From: Undibacterium sp. 5I1
GTDB lineage: Bacteria; Pseudomonadota; Gammaproteobacteria; Burkholderiales; Burkholderiaceae_D
DNA: 64,000 nucleotides
NCBI RefSeq assembly: GCF_034314085.1
Contig: NZ_JAVIWI010000002.1
Location: 1 to 64,000 of the forward strand
Direction of reading: 5' to 3'
Part shown: in pieces, positions 56,490 through 64,000 of the stretch
Layout of the letters: every line of letters starts with the position of its first letter
Position numbering within the stretch: position 1 is the first letter of the stretch
Notes under the pieces: model-generated
Databases searched by the model: none
The model's input: the letters and a program-made list of their open reading frames with translations, nothing else
What the model was told of the DNA's origin: nothing
Program-made: the position numbers and the translations under genes

Positions 56490-57635
56490 TCATTCAACTG
56501 TTACGGCAGGAAATTCCTCTTTAAGCCAAACCACGTGCTGTGAATCCTCGATCGCATACACACCTCTTGCACTGTTCCACACCAAAGTTTTCTTTCGAAG
56601 TGCTTCCAGTGCGTACTGGATGGAGGAGTCGTCAACAACAACTTCCGAAGTTGAAAAATTTTTGCACAAGGCGTTATATTTTTGTACGGTGGCTGGCCGA
56701 AACGGAGCATAGTCTGCGCCAGTTGTAGCCATCACTACCAAAACAGACGCCTGCAAAGGTGGAAGGCTATTCACCTGGCGCATAAAATTCTGTTTGCTAT
56801 CCAAGTTAATTGCCGAAAATATAGACCTGAATTCAGAGTCAACATTCCAGTCAGTGACGTTAAACCGAAATGCTAAATCGTCAAGGGCCTTATGCAAGGT
56901 TTCGGGTTTGTGGCCAGATGCAATGAATTCCGACTCAACGGTCGCGAGGGACGGCGCAACCAACCCGCCGTACTGTGATAGCTCCCACTCTACGAAGTCT
57001 TTCCCTAGGGGCTCCAGATCAAACAGGACAGCATTGAGGAAGGCCTGGTCTTTCCCATTAACTAGCATACTGAGCTTATCTCGGTTCGATCCTGTCGCGA
57101 TCAACCGAAATCCATTATGAGCAGAACCATTTAGTTGGTCGCGTGCTGCTTTTAGGGCATACAATGCGTTGGCACCGGCCTCCGTTGTGATAGCGTGCTG
57201 CGCCTCGTCAATCACTAAAACAATTACCGCTTGAGTAGCATCACTTAACTCTGCAAGTGCCTTTGCCAGTGTTTTTCCTGTGCCAATGCCGACCTTAGCG
57301 ATATCAACTGAGACTCCACCGACATTGATTTTTTCCAAGCCGCCCTTGCGCGCCCATTGGAGTAGCACGCCCTCGCGCTTTTGTAGGTGTTCCCGAACAG
57401 CTTCGGCAATTAAGTCGCCTGGATCGCGGCTTCGATCGCTCCACAAGTCCACGTAAATGACCTCAGCCTTAAGCCCCCTCAGCGACGGAATGATATCCTC
57501 AATAATGAAAGTGCTTTTGCCAGTGCGCCGAGGCGCTGAAATGAACACACCAGACCGTCCATTGGCAGACAAGGTTCTTTGGACAATTTGCCGGGCTAAC
57601 TCTGGCCGGTGAAAAATAGGAATTTCAGTTGTCAT
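56490..57635 (-). CDS. AAA-type ATPase (archaeal ATPase/AAA-16-like)
   Basis: 381 residues. P-loop SAPRRTGKSTFIIED (~residues 33-47), Walker B IVLVIDEAQHAI (~155) and ATGSNRDK (sensor-like); a C-terminal helical region ~240-380 (winged-helix-like) without a recognisable family motif. The gene is flanked by the 88-bp inverted repeats and preceded by TTATAGT repeats. Sequence style recalls STAND/NTPase proteins carried by mobile elements or acting as DNA-linked ATPases such as TnsC/TniB. No transposase partner is nearby, so this remains an inference. Confidence 0.75.
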   Translation of the reverse strand: MTTEIPIFHRPELARQIVQRTLSANGRSGVFISAPRRTGKSTFIIEDIIPSLRGLKAEVIYVDLWSDRSRDPGDLIAEAVREHLQKREGVLLQWARKGGLEKINVGGVSVDIAKVGIGTGKTLAKALAELSDATQAVIVLVIDEAQHAITTEAGANALYALKAARDQLNGSAHNGFRLIATGSNRDKLSMLVNGKDQAFLNAVLFDLEPLGKDFVEWELSQYGGLVAPSLATVESEFIASGHKPETLHKALDDLAFRFNVTDWNVDSEFRSIFSAINLDSKQNFMRQVNSLPPLQASVLVVMATTGADYAPFRPATVQKYNALCKNFSTSEVVVDDSSIQYALEALRKKTLVWNSARGVYAIEDSQHVVWLKEEFPAVTVE

Positions 57636-57666
57636 GATATAAACGCTTGAACTGTATTACAAAGAA

Positions 57667-57737
57667 TTATAGTTCATTATAGTCTACCCACTAGATTTTG
57701 CTATAGGAAATTATAGTTTTTTATAGTCTATTATAGT
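57667..57737 (+). repeat. Phased TTATAGT direct repeats upstream of the ATPase gene
   Basis: TTATAGT starts at 57667, 57677, 57711, 57721 and 57731, with a related CTATAGG at 57701. The spacing is 10 bp within each run (two runs, 57667-57683 and 57701-57737), i.e. about one helical turn. They lie 32-102 bp upstream of the ATPase start codon. This is a plausible binding array for a regulator of the gene or for the protein itself; the true boundary with the promoter is not known. Confidence 0.7.
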
Positions 57738-57820
57738 AATTAACATTTAATTAATGTCGCAACGCGCTTATTGCGGTTTTGTCGCGTTAAGCGAGATGCT
57801 CATATCACTACATACGGTGG

Positions 57821-57908
57821 TATTGTCAACTTGCTGAACCGAGACGGCGACTTGTAGAATTGCAGACGAAATTGCCTCTGGTAGGGAAACACGGTGTCAC
57901 GTATTAGG
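57821..57908. repeat. 88-bp inverted repeat, right arm
   Basis: Exact reverse complement of 56399-56486. Confidence 0.95.
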
Positions 57909-58340
57909 CTTTTTTTGCTACGTCGGTGAGCTCATCCCATATACAATATGCCTACGTGCGGACATGCCTGTACTGCTCCGCTGTCAAGCTGTTGCGCCGG
58001 CACCGAAAGGCATTGTTGATCGGGTTCTGCGCCGACAAAAAGCGCTGAGCTTGGCCGGATGACTTGGAGCGGCGCGTCTGTCGCTTTCGTTACCGCGTCG
58101 GTTGATGCGAGAGTTCGGCCCGGTTGTTTAGGCCCTTGTGCTAGCGATACTCGACACCCGGCATGATTGGCGTCTTCGCCACAGGCGAATCGTCTCGTAC
58201 GTGACGATGATGCCAAGGCTGGCCATAAGCTCTTGTATGTCGCGAAAACTCCGCGCAAACCAGAAGTAGAGCCACACGACATGACTAATGATTTCTGCCG
58301 GATAGCGGAAGCCGCGGTAGCGTAGGGATTTTTCCATCAC
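57909..58340 (-). pseudogene. IS6-family transposase remnant
   Basis: From 58340 the frame reads KSLRYRGFRYPAEIISHVVWLYFWFARSFRDIQELMASLGIIVTYETIR, the start of an IS6 (IS26-like) transposase. After a jump, sequence near 57920-58130 encodes the C-terminal end (HKGLNNRAELSHQPT, then FLSAQNPINNAFRCRR, LTAEQY) in shifted frames with a stop. The catalytic middle is deleted. The remnant abuts the right 88-bp repeat. Confidence 0.75.
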
Positions 58341-58770
58341 GCTACTTTACAAAATTTTCCCGCAGCCCGTAAGTTGACACTACCTTATTTAGTATCTCTA
58401 ACTTTTTACCTTAACGACGCGCCGGACTGCTTGTGGTTGTGGGAACTACATACCAAACGGTCGAGAACCGCGTCTGCAATTGTCTTGTTATCGAAAGCGT
58501 CGTTCCATTTCTCAGTTGGACATTGGCTGGAAAATATTGTTGATTTCACGCCCACTCGCGCGTCAATGAGTTCCACGACATCTTCTTCCGCCCGTCCAAC
58601 GCACTCAACCGGCTAGTGATGCTTAGCCTTGTATTGCGATACGGTAGATTTTCGCTATAGGGGAGCACTTAATCCAACATGGTAGGAAACCATTGATACT
58701 AGAAATGGGTTCACAAATCGGGACGAATCAAGTTAGTTATCGACATCTCAAACTATTTTCACCATGGCGT
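58341..58770. other. Unannotated region left of IS5 copy 2
   Basis: An open frame 58374-58616 has an unconvincing composition. A second frame reads NEFHDIFFRPSNALNRLVM, which I cannot place. Nothing supported. Confidence 0.3.
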
Positions 58771-59860
58771 GGCGTTGGTGCACTTCAAACTCGAAAAGCG
58801 GTGATGTTACGATGCGGCCTCAATTTTACTGATCGCCCCGATGCCCAACAAACACAACGACGATCGCCGTCATCATATACCTAAGATGTCGTTCAAGGTT
58901 CAGAATTGGCCGGAATATGAAGCAGGATTACGGCGGCGCGGTAGCCTGACGTTGTGGATTGAAGACGCAGCATTAGATCAGTGGCAAAGCGTAGGGCCAA
59001 ATGGTCAGGCTCGCTATCGGGATAGCGCCATTGAGACGAGTCTGATGCTGCGCTCCGCCTTCAAAATGGCCCTGCGACAAACCGAAGGGTTAATGGCTTC
59101 CGTGCTGACACTGATGAACCTGACAATCACGGCACCGGATCACACCACGGTCAGCAGACGGGCGGTCGGACTGACGGTAACGAAGTCACCATCCGCACCA
59201 AAGGGGCCACTCCATGTGCTCATCGACAGCACAGGTTTGCAGGTCTTTGGGGCAGGACAATGGCTGGAAGAAAAACATGGCGCGAAGTCGCGCCGTAGCT
59301 GGCGCAAACTACATCTGGCCGTCGATGTCGATGCAGGCATGATTGTCGCGCAGATCCTCACCGATCAGCATACGGATGACCCATCTCAAGTGGGGCCACT
59401 ACTGGATCAGGTCGACGAACAAATCGACAAAGTCACTGCCGATGGTGCCTATGATGGCGCGCCCACTTATCAAACGATCGCGCAATATGGTGACGATATT
59501 GCGGTGGTTATCCCACCCCGTAAAACCGCCGTTCCTGGTACTCAATCGCGTTCGCCAAGTCAGCGTAATCGCCATCTTGACATGATCAATACAGAGGGTC
59601 GGTTGGCTTGGCAAGAAGCCACTGGTTATGGACAGCGTGCTTTGGTCGAAACGACCATGGGACGCTATAAATCGATCATCGGTCCTCGACTGCGTGCGCG
59701 CAGATTCGAAGCGCAAAAAACCGAGGCCGCCGTCGGTGTTGCTGTGTTAAATCGCATGCTCGCTGCTGGACGCCCAAACTCCGTCCGTAGTCAGAAAGTT
59801 CCTGCATAAATGATCGGAGTTGGGGTACTTTTTACTTCAACTTTTAAGTGCACCAACGCC
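58771..59860 (+). mobile_element. IS5-family insertion sequence, copy 2 (1090 bp)
   Basis: Same ends (GGCGTTGGTGCACTT) and length as copy 1 at 5727-6816 but in the opposite orientation, 52 kb away. Flanks do not match (CATGGCGT versus GCGATCTA). It truncates the gene starting at 59861. Confidence 0.9.
58841..59809 (+). CDS. IS5-family transposase (DDE), copy 2
   Basis: 322 residues, identical to the copy at 5778 apart from Leu in place of Ser near residue 306 (VAVLNRM). NWPEYEAGLRRRGSLTLW N-terminal block and DGAYDG motif present. Probably active. Confidence 0.93.
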   Translation: MPNKHNDDRRHHIPKMSFKVQNWPEYEAGLRRRGSLTLWIEDAALDQWQSVGPNGQARYRDSAIETSLMLRSAFKMALRQTEGLMASVLTLMNLTITAPDHTTVSRRAVGLTVTKSPSAPKGPLHVLIDSTGLQVFGAGQWLEEKHGAKSRRSWRKLHLAVDVDAGMIVAQILTDQHTDDPSQVGPLLDQVDEQIDKVTADGAYDGAPTYQTIAQYGDDIAVVIPPRKTAVPGTQSRSPSQRNRHLDMINTEGRLAWQEATGYGQRALVETTMGRYKSIIGPRLRARRFEAQKTEAAVGVAVLNRMLAAGRPNSVRSQKVPA

Positions 59861-60267
59861 GCGATCTACAGCCCTTGGGTGTGGTATCGGTGGAAGTAGA
59901 TAATTTATACCGCGCCGGGTACGGTAACGGGGCTACGCCATTATCCGATTTCATTGTCCGCTTCAATAACGGTAAGGCTGCCAATAATCCGATAAGGCTA
60001 TTACTGAAAAACATTGGCTCCCCCGCTGAACTGGATACTATTCTCGCTGCCAGTCCACGCACAGCAATTGCGAACTATATGATTTTGGAAGAAGATTTGA
60101 AAAATCAGTGGTGCGCTTTACGAAGCACAGGCAACAAATATGGCATTGTCGCTGGCTTTAGCTGGAATACTTTTGACTACCACTCTGAGGTTGATAGCAA
60201 CGGTAAAGATCTTGTTTTATCCGGCCCGGCTCAAAGCGAACGCCAAAGCTTTGCATGTCCGCCTTAA
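59861..60267 (+). pseudogene. Hypothetical protein, 5' end removed by IS5
   Basis: Begins inside the IS end (GTG at 59848) and reads LQPLGVVSVEVDNLYRAGYG, then TPLSDFIVRFNNGKAANNPI and TAIANYMILEEDLKNQWCAL. The natural start is missing, and the 3' part overlaps the next gene. I do not recognise the family. It would have encoded a cytoplasmic protein of >130 residues. Confidence 0.4.
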
Positions 60268-60586
60268 TCGGAATAAATCAGCTTCGGTACCAACAAAGGA
60301 CAGCAAATTGGGGAAAATGGACATATTATTTTTGGCAGTAATATTGCCCTTTATGGGGTTGATTTTGGCATTTTTTCTTTATCTTCTTGTTTCGAAGGTT
60401 ACGGCACTGCAGAAAATTTGGACCACAATTTTATTCGCATTTTCTATATTAATTACAGCTATTCTGGCTGCTTCGAGATCGAATCTCCCTTACTTTGCAA
60501 TCGTCATTTTTTGGATTTTTCCATTGATAACTTGGGTCTGTTTTGCGAAATGGTGTAAGCGCAAACGGCATTTGATGAATAAGTAG
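60140..60586 (+). CDS. Hypothetical membrane protein
   Basis: 148 residues: an N-terminal membrane helix (ALSLALAGILLTTTLRLIA), a basic stretch, then three hydrophobic segments (MDILFLAVILPFMGLILAFFLYLLV, IWTTILFAFSILITAILAA, FAIVIFWIFPLITWVCFA) and a basic tail. Four predicted helices. Unrecognised. The start overlaps the preceding remnant in another frame. Confidence 0.45.
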   Translation: MALSLALAGILLTTTLRLIATVKILFYPARLKANAKALHVRLNRNKSASVPTKDSKLGKMDILFLAVILPFMGLILAFFLYLLVSKVTALQKIWTTILFAFSILITAILAASRSNLPYFAIVIFWIFPLITWVCFAKWCKRKRHLMNK

Positions 60587-60760
60587 GCTTCACGCCCCAA
60601 AATGAAAGAGCGTGACGTTGGTTCGGCAAGCGCTGTTGATAGCGGCGAGACGACCGCTCACAATCGGCCAGCAGCGGCCCTTCATTTTTTTCGTCAATTT
60701 TAGAAATGTAACCGACTATTGCTCTTTCTTAAACCTAATCTAATAGTATTGGAGTGAAAT

Positions 60761-61177
60761 TTGAACTTTGTATTCACAACCCAGAAAGTTGACTGGGAAG
60801 TAGTTGCTTCACTATTTCAACAAGTGGGCTGGGGCAACCGTCAGCCCTCAGAGATTTGTTCCGCCTTTGAAAAAAGTAGCTTCGTCATATTCGTATACGA
60901 TGGAGACGAATTAGTCGCGTTCGGAAGAACGATGGACGATGGCAAGTACTACGCGCTTTTGGTCGACGTTGTAGTGAAACCTGACAGTCAACAATCTGGT
61001 CTTGGGCGAGAAATTGTAAATTACCTTAGGTCACAATTGGTGGGCTATAAATTTATCACATTAACTGCTGCTCCAGGTAAAGAGGAGTTCTATTTGAAGC
61101 TAGGTTGGCAGCAGCAGACCACAGCACTCATTTGGCCTGTGTCAGAGGAGCAGCAAAAGCTGCATGCTTTGTCTTAG
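60761..61177 (+). CDS. GNAT-family N-acetyltransferase
   Basis: 138 residues from TTG 60761 with GGAG 6 nt upstream (no ATG alternative). Motif A lies in VDVVVKPDSQQSGLGREIVNYL, the acetyl-CoA site (Q/R-x-x-G-x-G/A type), followed by motif B (FITLTAAPGKEEFYLKLGWQ). Small GNATs acetylate amino or acyl-carrier substrates; the target is unknown. Confidence 0.9.
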   Translation: MNFVFTTQKVDWEVVASLFQQVGWGNRQPSEICSAFEKSSFVIFVYDGDELVAFGRTMDDGKYYALLVDVVVKPDSQQSGLGREIVNYLRSQLVGYKFITLTAAPGKEEFYLKLGWQQQTTALIWPVSEEQQKLHALS

Positions 61178-61453
61178 AGCGGCCATGAGCCGTCATTCGG
61201 TTACGCCTTTGATTTTATTGAGAGAGATTATGTTGATACCAGCACTTGGAATCGTCTATCAGCGAGCGAGAAAAATGAGTACCATCAATACTCCAATCGC
61301 TTTTTTCGAGCGGCTCTTTCCTCCGGCTTATAAATATGACATCACACAACAGCGCCTGGCGCGCTCATCTATTTGAGCCATATGTGCTATATTTTATCTT
61401 TAAAAAAACGAGAAAAAGACATAGAAAAAGAGCTCCTGGTTGATACTATCTTT
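61178..61453. other. Gap before MCP gene
   Basis: A frame to 61376 overlaps the GNAT stop and lacks a ribosome site and motifs; not called. Confidence 0.35.
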
Positions 61454-63487
61454 TTACAAATATGACACAGCTGACTTTTGCAGACGCTTTGTTACTGTTG
61501 CTGTTGGTTCTTCAATCTTGAACACGCCGACTATTTTTGCCATTGCATTGACTTGTTCGCTCATGGCTTCCGCTGCGGCCGCAGCTTCTTCCACCAAGGC
61601 AGCGTTTTGTTGTGTCATTTCGTCCATTTGCCCAACTGCTTGATTCACTTGTTCAATGCCGGAGCTTTGTTCGATACTGGCGCTGCTAATTTCGGCCATG
61701 ATGTGAGTCACCTTGTCGACAGATTCCAAAATCGCAGTCATCGTATTTCCAGTCTGCTCAGCCAGTAAATTGCCCGCATCTACCTTTGCAACGGAGTCTT
61801 GAATCAGGGATGCGATTTCCTTGGCTGCTGCTGCTGAGCGCTGGGCCAGATTACGCACTTCGGAAGCTACCACGGCAAAGCCACGCCCCTGCTCGCCTGC
61901 ACGGGCAGCTTCCACAGCGGCATTCAGCGCCAGAATATTGGTTTGAAATGCGATTCCATCAATGACACTGATAATATCGACAATCCGCTTTGAGCTCTCC
62001 TTAATCGATGCCATCGTGCTGATCACTTGCGAAACAACTTGCCCACCTTTAGTGGCAACACCAGCTGCCGAAACCACCAGATCATTGGCAGTCTTGGCAC
62101 TCTCGGAATTCTTTTTAACTGTGCCGGTCAGTTCTTGCATAGACGCCGCCGTTTGTTCCAGCGAGCTGGCCTGCGATTCGGACCGCGCCGATAAATCAGC
62201 GTTGCCATTTGATATTTCATCGGCAGCCAGAGAAATTTCGGACGTGCTCGCACGCACCTGCATGACCACTTCCGCCAAGCCTGTTCCAATGCTATTAATC
62301 GCTTCGATCAATTGGCCAATTTCATCAACCCGTGTCGAACTAATATGGGTTCGCAAATCACCTTGAGCCAAATTTCTTGCGGCATTAATCACAGTCTGCA
62401 AGGGGAGGCTAAGACGCACACGCATGACGTAATACAATGCGCCCCCTAAGCATAGCAATAAAATGACGCCGATCGCTTCGTAGCGATGGGCAAGCGCAGT
62501 CGCATCTCGCGTGAATTCGTCGGTGTAGACACCCCCGGCCACGATCCAATTCCAGTTTTTTATCGGCATAAACGCGACGATCTTTTCTCGTGTTTCCGAC
62601 TCGCCGCGCTCAGTGTTGACCCATGGATAACGTATCACGCCTTCTTTTCGTTCCAGTATTTCTTTGATGAATTCACGCCCGCTGCTGTCCTTTGAATCGA
62701 GGATTATTTGCCCTTCCTTGCTCGGGTGAATAATTAAGGTGCCAAGGTTTTTTCCTTCCCGTGCATCCAGCGCATAAAAATATCCGGTGTCACCTATTTT
62801 CATGGCCCGAATCTTATCTTTGAGTTGTGTAATCGCCTCTGTAAAATTGACGCCAACAAAAAATATGCCGATAACTTTTCCCCCGCTGTCGATAATGGGG
62901 TCGTATTGCGTCATATATTGTTTTCCGAATAAGGTCGCGATACCCACATAACTTTTGCCGCCGCTAACGATTTCAAAAGCTGGGTTCGTATGATCCAACA
63001 CAGTGCCGACCGCACGTTCACCATTTTCCTTCTTCAGTGATGTTGAGACCCGTATGAAGTCGTTGTCTTTCTTGACGAACAGCGTTGCTATCGCTCCTGA
63101 CAGGCTGGTGAATTGATCCAACACAGGAAAATTTCCGTTGAGGTCACCGTCGCCCGATTTCAAAACTGGTGTAGCGGTTCCGGCAACATCAATGGAACGT
63201 GATGGATCAAGCCCAACTGCGCCTTTGAAACTGCCCTCGAAAATTTTGGCGTCGACGCTGACTTGTGATCGAAGACCAGCATCAAAAATATTCAACATAT
63301 CGGCCACCATTTTTGTTTTGTCAGTGACATCAAGAGCGGTTCGTTGTTCGATTTGTTGATTAGTGCTGTAATTGATTAATGCGATAAGAGTAACTAATGT
63401 CGCACCGACAATAATAAACATAAAGAGTGCTAATCTGGCACCGATGTTCCATGAACCAATACGGATGAATTTTTTTAACATTACCAT
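61454..63487 (-). CDS. Methyl-accepting chemotaxis protein
   Basis: 677 residues (a start two codons in, ATG 63481, is equally likely). Membrane helix 1 ([23 protein letters not shown]), a Cache-type periplasmic sensor with [23 protein letters not shown] and [25 protein letters not shown], a second membrane helix ([18 protein letters not shown]), a HAMP linker, then the signalling domain with methylation helices and the hairpin tip [45 protein letters not shown]. The tip sequence is canonical, so it should couple to CheA/CheW elsewhere in the genome. The ligand is unknown. Confidence 0.95.
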   Translation of the reverse strand: MVMLKKFIRIGSWNIGARLALFMFIIVGATLVTLIALINYSTNQQIEQRTALDVTDKTKMVADMLNIFDAGLRSQVSVDAKIFEGSFKGAVGLDPSRSIDVAGTATPVLKSGDGDLNGNFPVLDQFTSLSGAIATLFVKKDNDFIRVSTSLKKENGERAVGTVLDHTNPAFEIVSGGKSYVGIATLFGKQYMTQYDPIIDSGGKVIGIFFVGVNFTEAITQLKDKIRAMKIGDTGYFYALDAREGKNLGTLIIHPSKEGQIILDSKDSSGREFIKEILERKEGVIRYPWVNTERGESETREKIVAFMPIKNWNWIVAGGVYTDEFTRDATALAHRYEAIGVILLLCLGGALYYVMRVRLSLPLQTVINAARNLAQGDLRTHISSTRVDEIGQLIEAINSIGTGLAEVVMQVRASTSEISLAADEISNGNADLSARSESQASSLEQTAASMQELTGTVKKNSESAKTANDLVVSAAGVATKGGQVVSQVISTMASIKESSKRIVDIISVIDGIAFQTNILALNAAVEAARAGEQGRGFAVVASEVRNLAQRSAAAAKEIASLIQDSVAKVDAGNLLAEQTGNTMTAILESVDKVTHIMAEISSASIEQSSGIEQVNQAVGQMDEMTQQNAALVEEAAAAAEAMSEQVNAMAKIVGVFKIEEPTATVTKRLQKSAVSYL

Positions 63488-64000
63488 TCCATCAGGTTAG
63501 AAATTACTTTCGGCAACTATTCGTTTAATAGTACTCGAAACTCCATCTGGTCGTTGCGTCATTAAAGAGACGCTTCTGCATGTTTGTATGCATTTTGCGA
63601 CAAAGTCCATGAAATGAATGAGTGCCAGCTTCCAGACGGGCGTTGATACTACTTCGGACATCCAAGCGCCAATGGCCGGCGAAACCTGACCGTCCTCAGT
63701 CCGTCTTTATGCCTGGAGGTGTCTCATCGTCGCGCACTCCTAAAATAAGGGATAGAGCGCAAAAACCAATAATGCGCTAACTTTGAGTGTCTGCTTCGTA
63801 GAGGCGCGACAGACCGCTTTGGGGCGTTAGCAGTCAGTCGGGCTGGTCTTCCAGTTCGCGTGAAGCATCATCAAAATGCACTGAGTTACAGTATGGATAT
63901 CCGGGTTGAACGATGAGGCGGTTCCCATCGAGGATTTTTGTTCTTCCAGAATTTAAAATCGTCCAACATCAGGCAAAGCGTTTGCCCTTTGATGCCCAAG
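63488..64000. other. Right edge, no complete gene
   Basis: No confident gene. A minus-strand frame open at the window edge (ending at TAA 63888-63886) encodes GIKGQTLCLMLDDFKFWK and may be the C-terminus of a gene lying beyond 64000; it is not recognised. Confidence 0.35.

Larger units (their letters stand above)
56399..57908. mobile_element. Cassette bounded by perfect 88-bp inverted repeats, containing an AAA ATPase
   Basis: The arms 56399-56486 and 57821-57908 are exact reverse complements over all 88 bp and diverge at once on both sides. Only the ATPase gene lies between them. The outer flanks (CAACA and CTTTT) show no duplication. No transposase is in the interval. The structure resembles the long terminal repeats of a mobile unit whose mover is absent, or a segment inverted or copied by neighbouring IS activity. 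The function is undetermined; see findings. Confidence 0.7.

Noticed and set aside
58374..58616. An 80-residue gene left of IS5 copy 2
   Set aside because: Composition and lack of ribosome site suggest a chance frame; no domain recognised.
60600..60760. A CRISPR array or tRNA gene in gaps
   Set aside because: No regular direct repeats with spacers and no cloverleaf-like sequence were seen in any gap.

Overview
The window looks like a chromosomal or large-replicon segment of a betaproteobacterium. Family resemblances point to the Oxalobacteraceae/Burkholderiales, but that is an inference from protein style only, since no rRNA, tRNA or housekeeping marker is present. It is a typical accessory region: dense in insertion sequences, rich in broken genes, and alternating between GC-richer mobile modules and AT-richer stress and signalling genes.

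Layout. (1) 1-5726: a gene-poor stretch with three imperfect ~90-bp repeats, then a leftward pair (tyrosine recombinase and a CHC2/Toprim primase with a Walker ATPase part), divergent from a small XRE regulator followed by a truncated BrnT-like gene. (2) 5727-11804: an IS5-family copy, a Tn3-type transposase fragment cut at both ends, and a 3.2-kb Tn3-family unit with ~113-bp inverted repeats whose tnpA has a stop at codon 5. (3) 11956-47000: a stress/metabolism island: two glycine-zipper 'general stress' proteins, decayed gnd, Crp/Fnr-type regulators (two intact, one dead by a single stop), a periplasmic binding protein, a fatty-acid hydroxylase, HMA proteins, hemerythrin, PRC-barrel, CHRD, a large catalase, BON proteins, broken VIT and CDF metal transporters, transaldolase and transketolase, a KaiC-like ATPase/GGDEF-EAL operon and a sorbosone-dehydrogenase-like protein. 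IS66, IS3 (IS407 type) and IS21 elements sit inside it. (4) 47000-54300: a chemotaxis-like signalling block: GGDEF and CheB remnants, then a CheB-CheR-PAS protein and a hybrid histidine kinase split by an IS. (5) 54757-59860: IS3 element, an AAA ATPase gene bracketed by perfect 88-bp inverted repeats, an IS6 remnant and a second IS5 copy. (6) 59861-64000: a truncated gene, a membrane protein, a GNAT acetyltransferase and a methyl-accepting chemotaxis protein.

How it works together. Several stress genes share a 16-bp CRP-like palindrome (TGTGC-N6-NCACA type) about 50-105 bp upstream of their start codons, and Crp/Fnr-type regulators lie among them. This suggests a locally organised regulon for oxidative stress, nitrosative stress and metal handling. 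Nonsense mutations in crp, cdf and cheB, frameshifts in gnd and VIT, and IS insertions show the island is decaying.

The most unusual structures are the inverted-repeat-bounded ATPase cassette (56399-57908) with 10-bp-phased TTATAGT repeats in front of the gene, and the recurring CRP-like operator.
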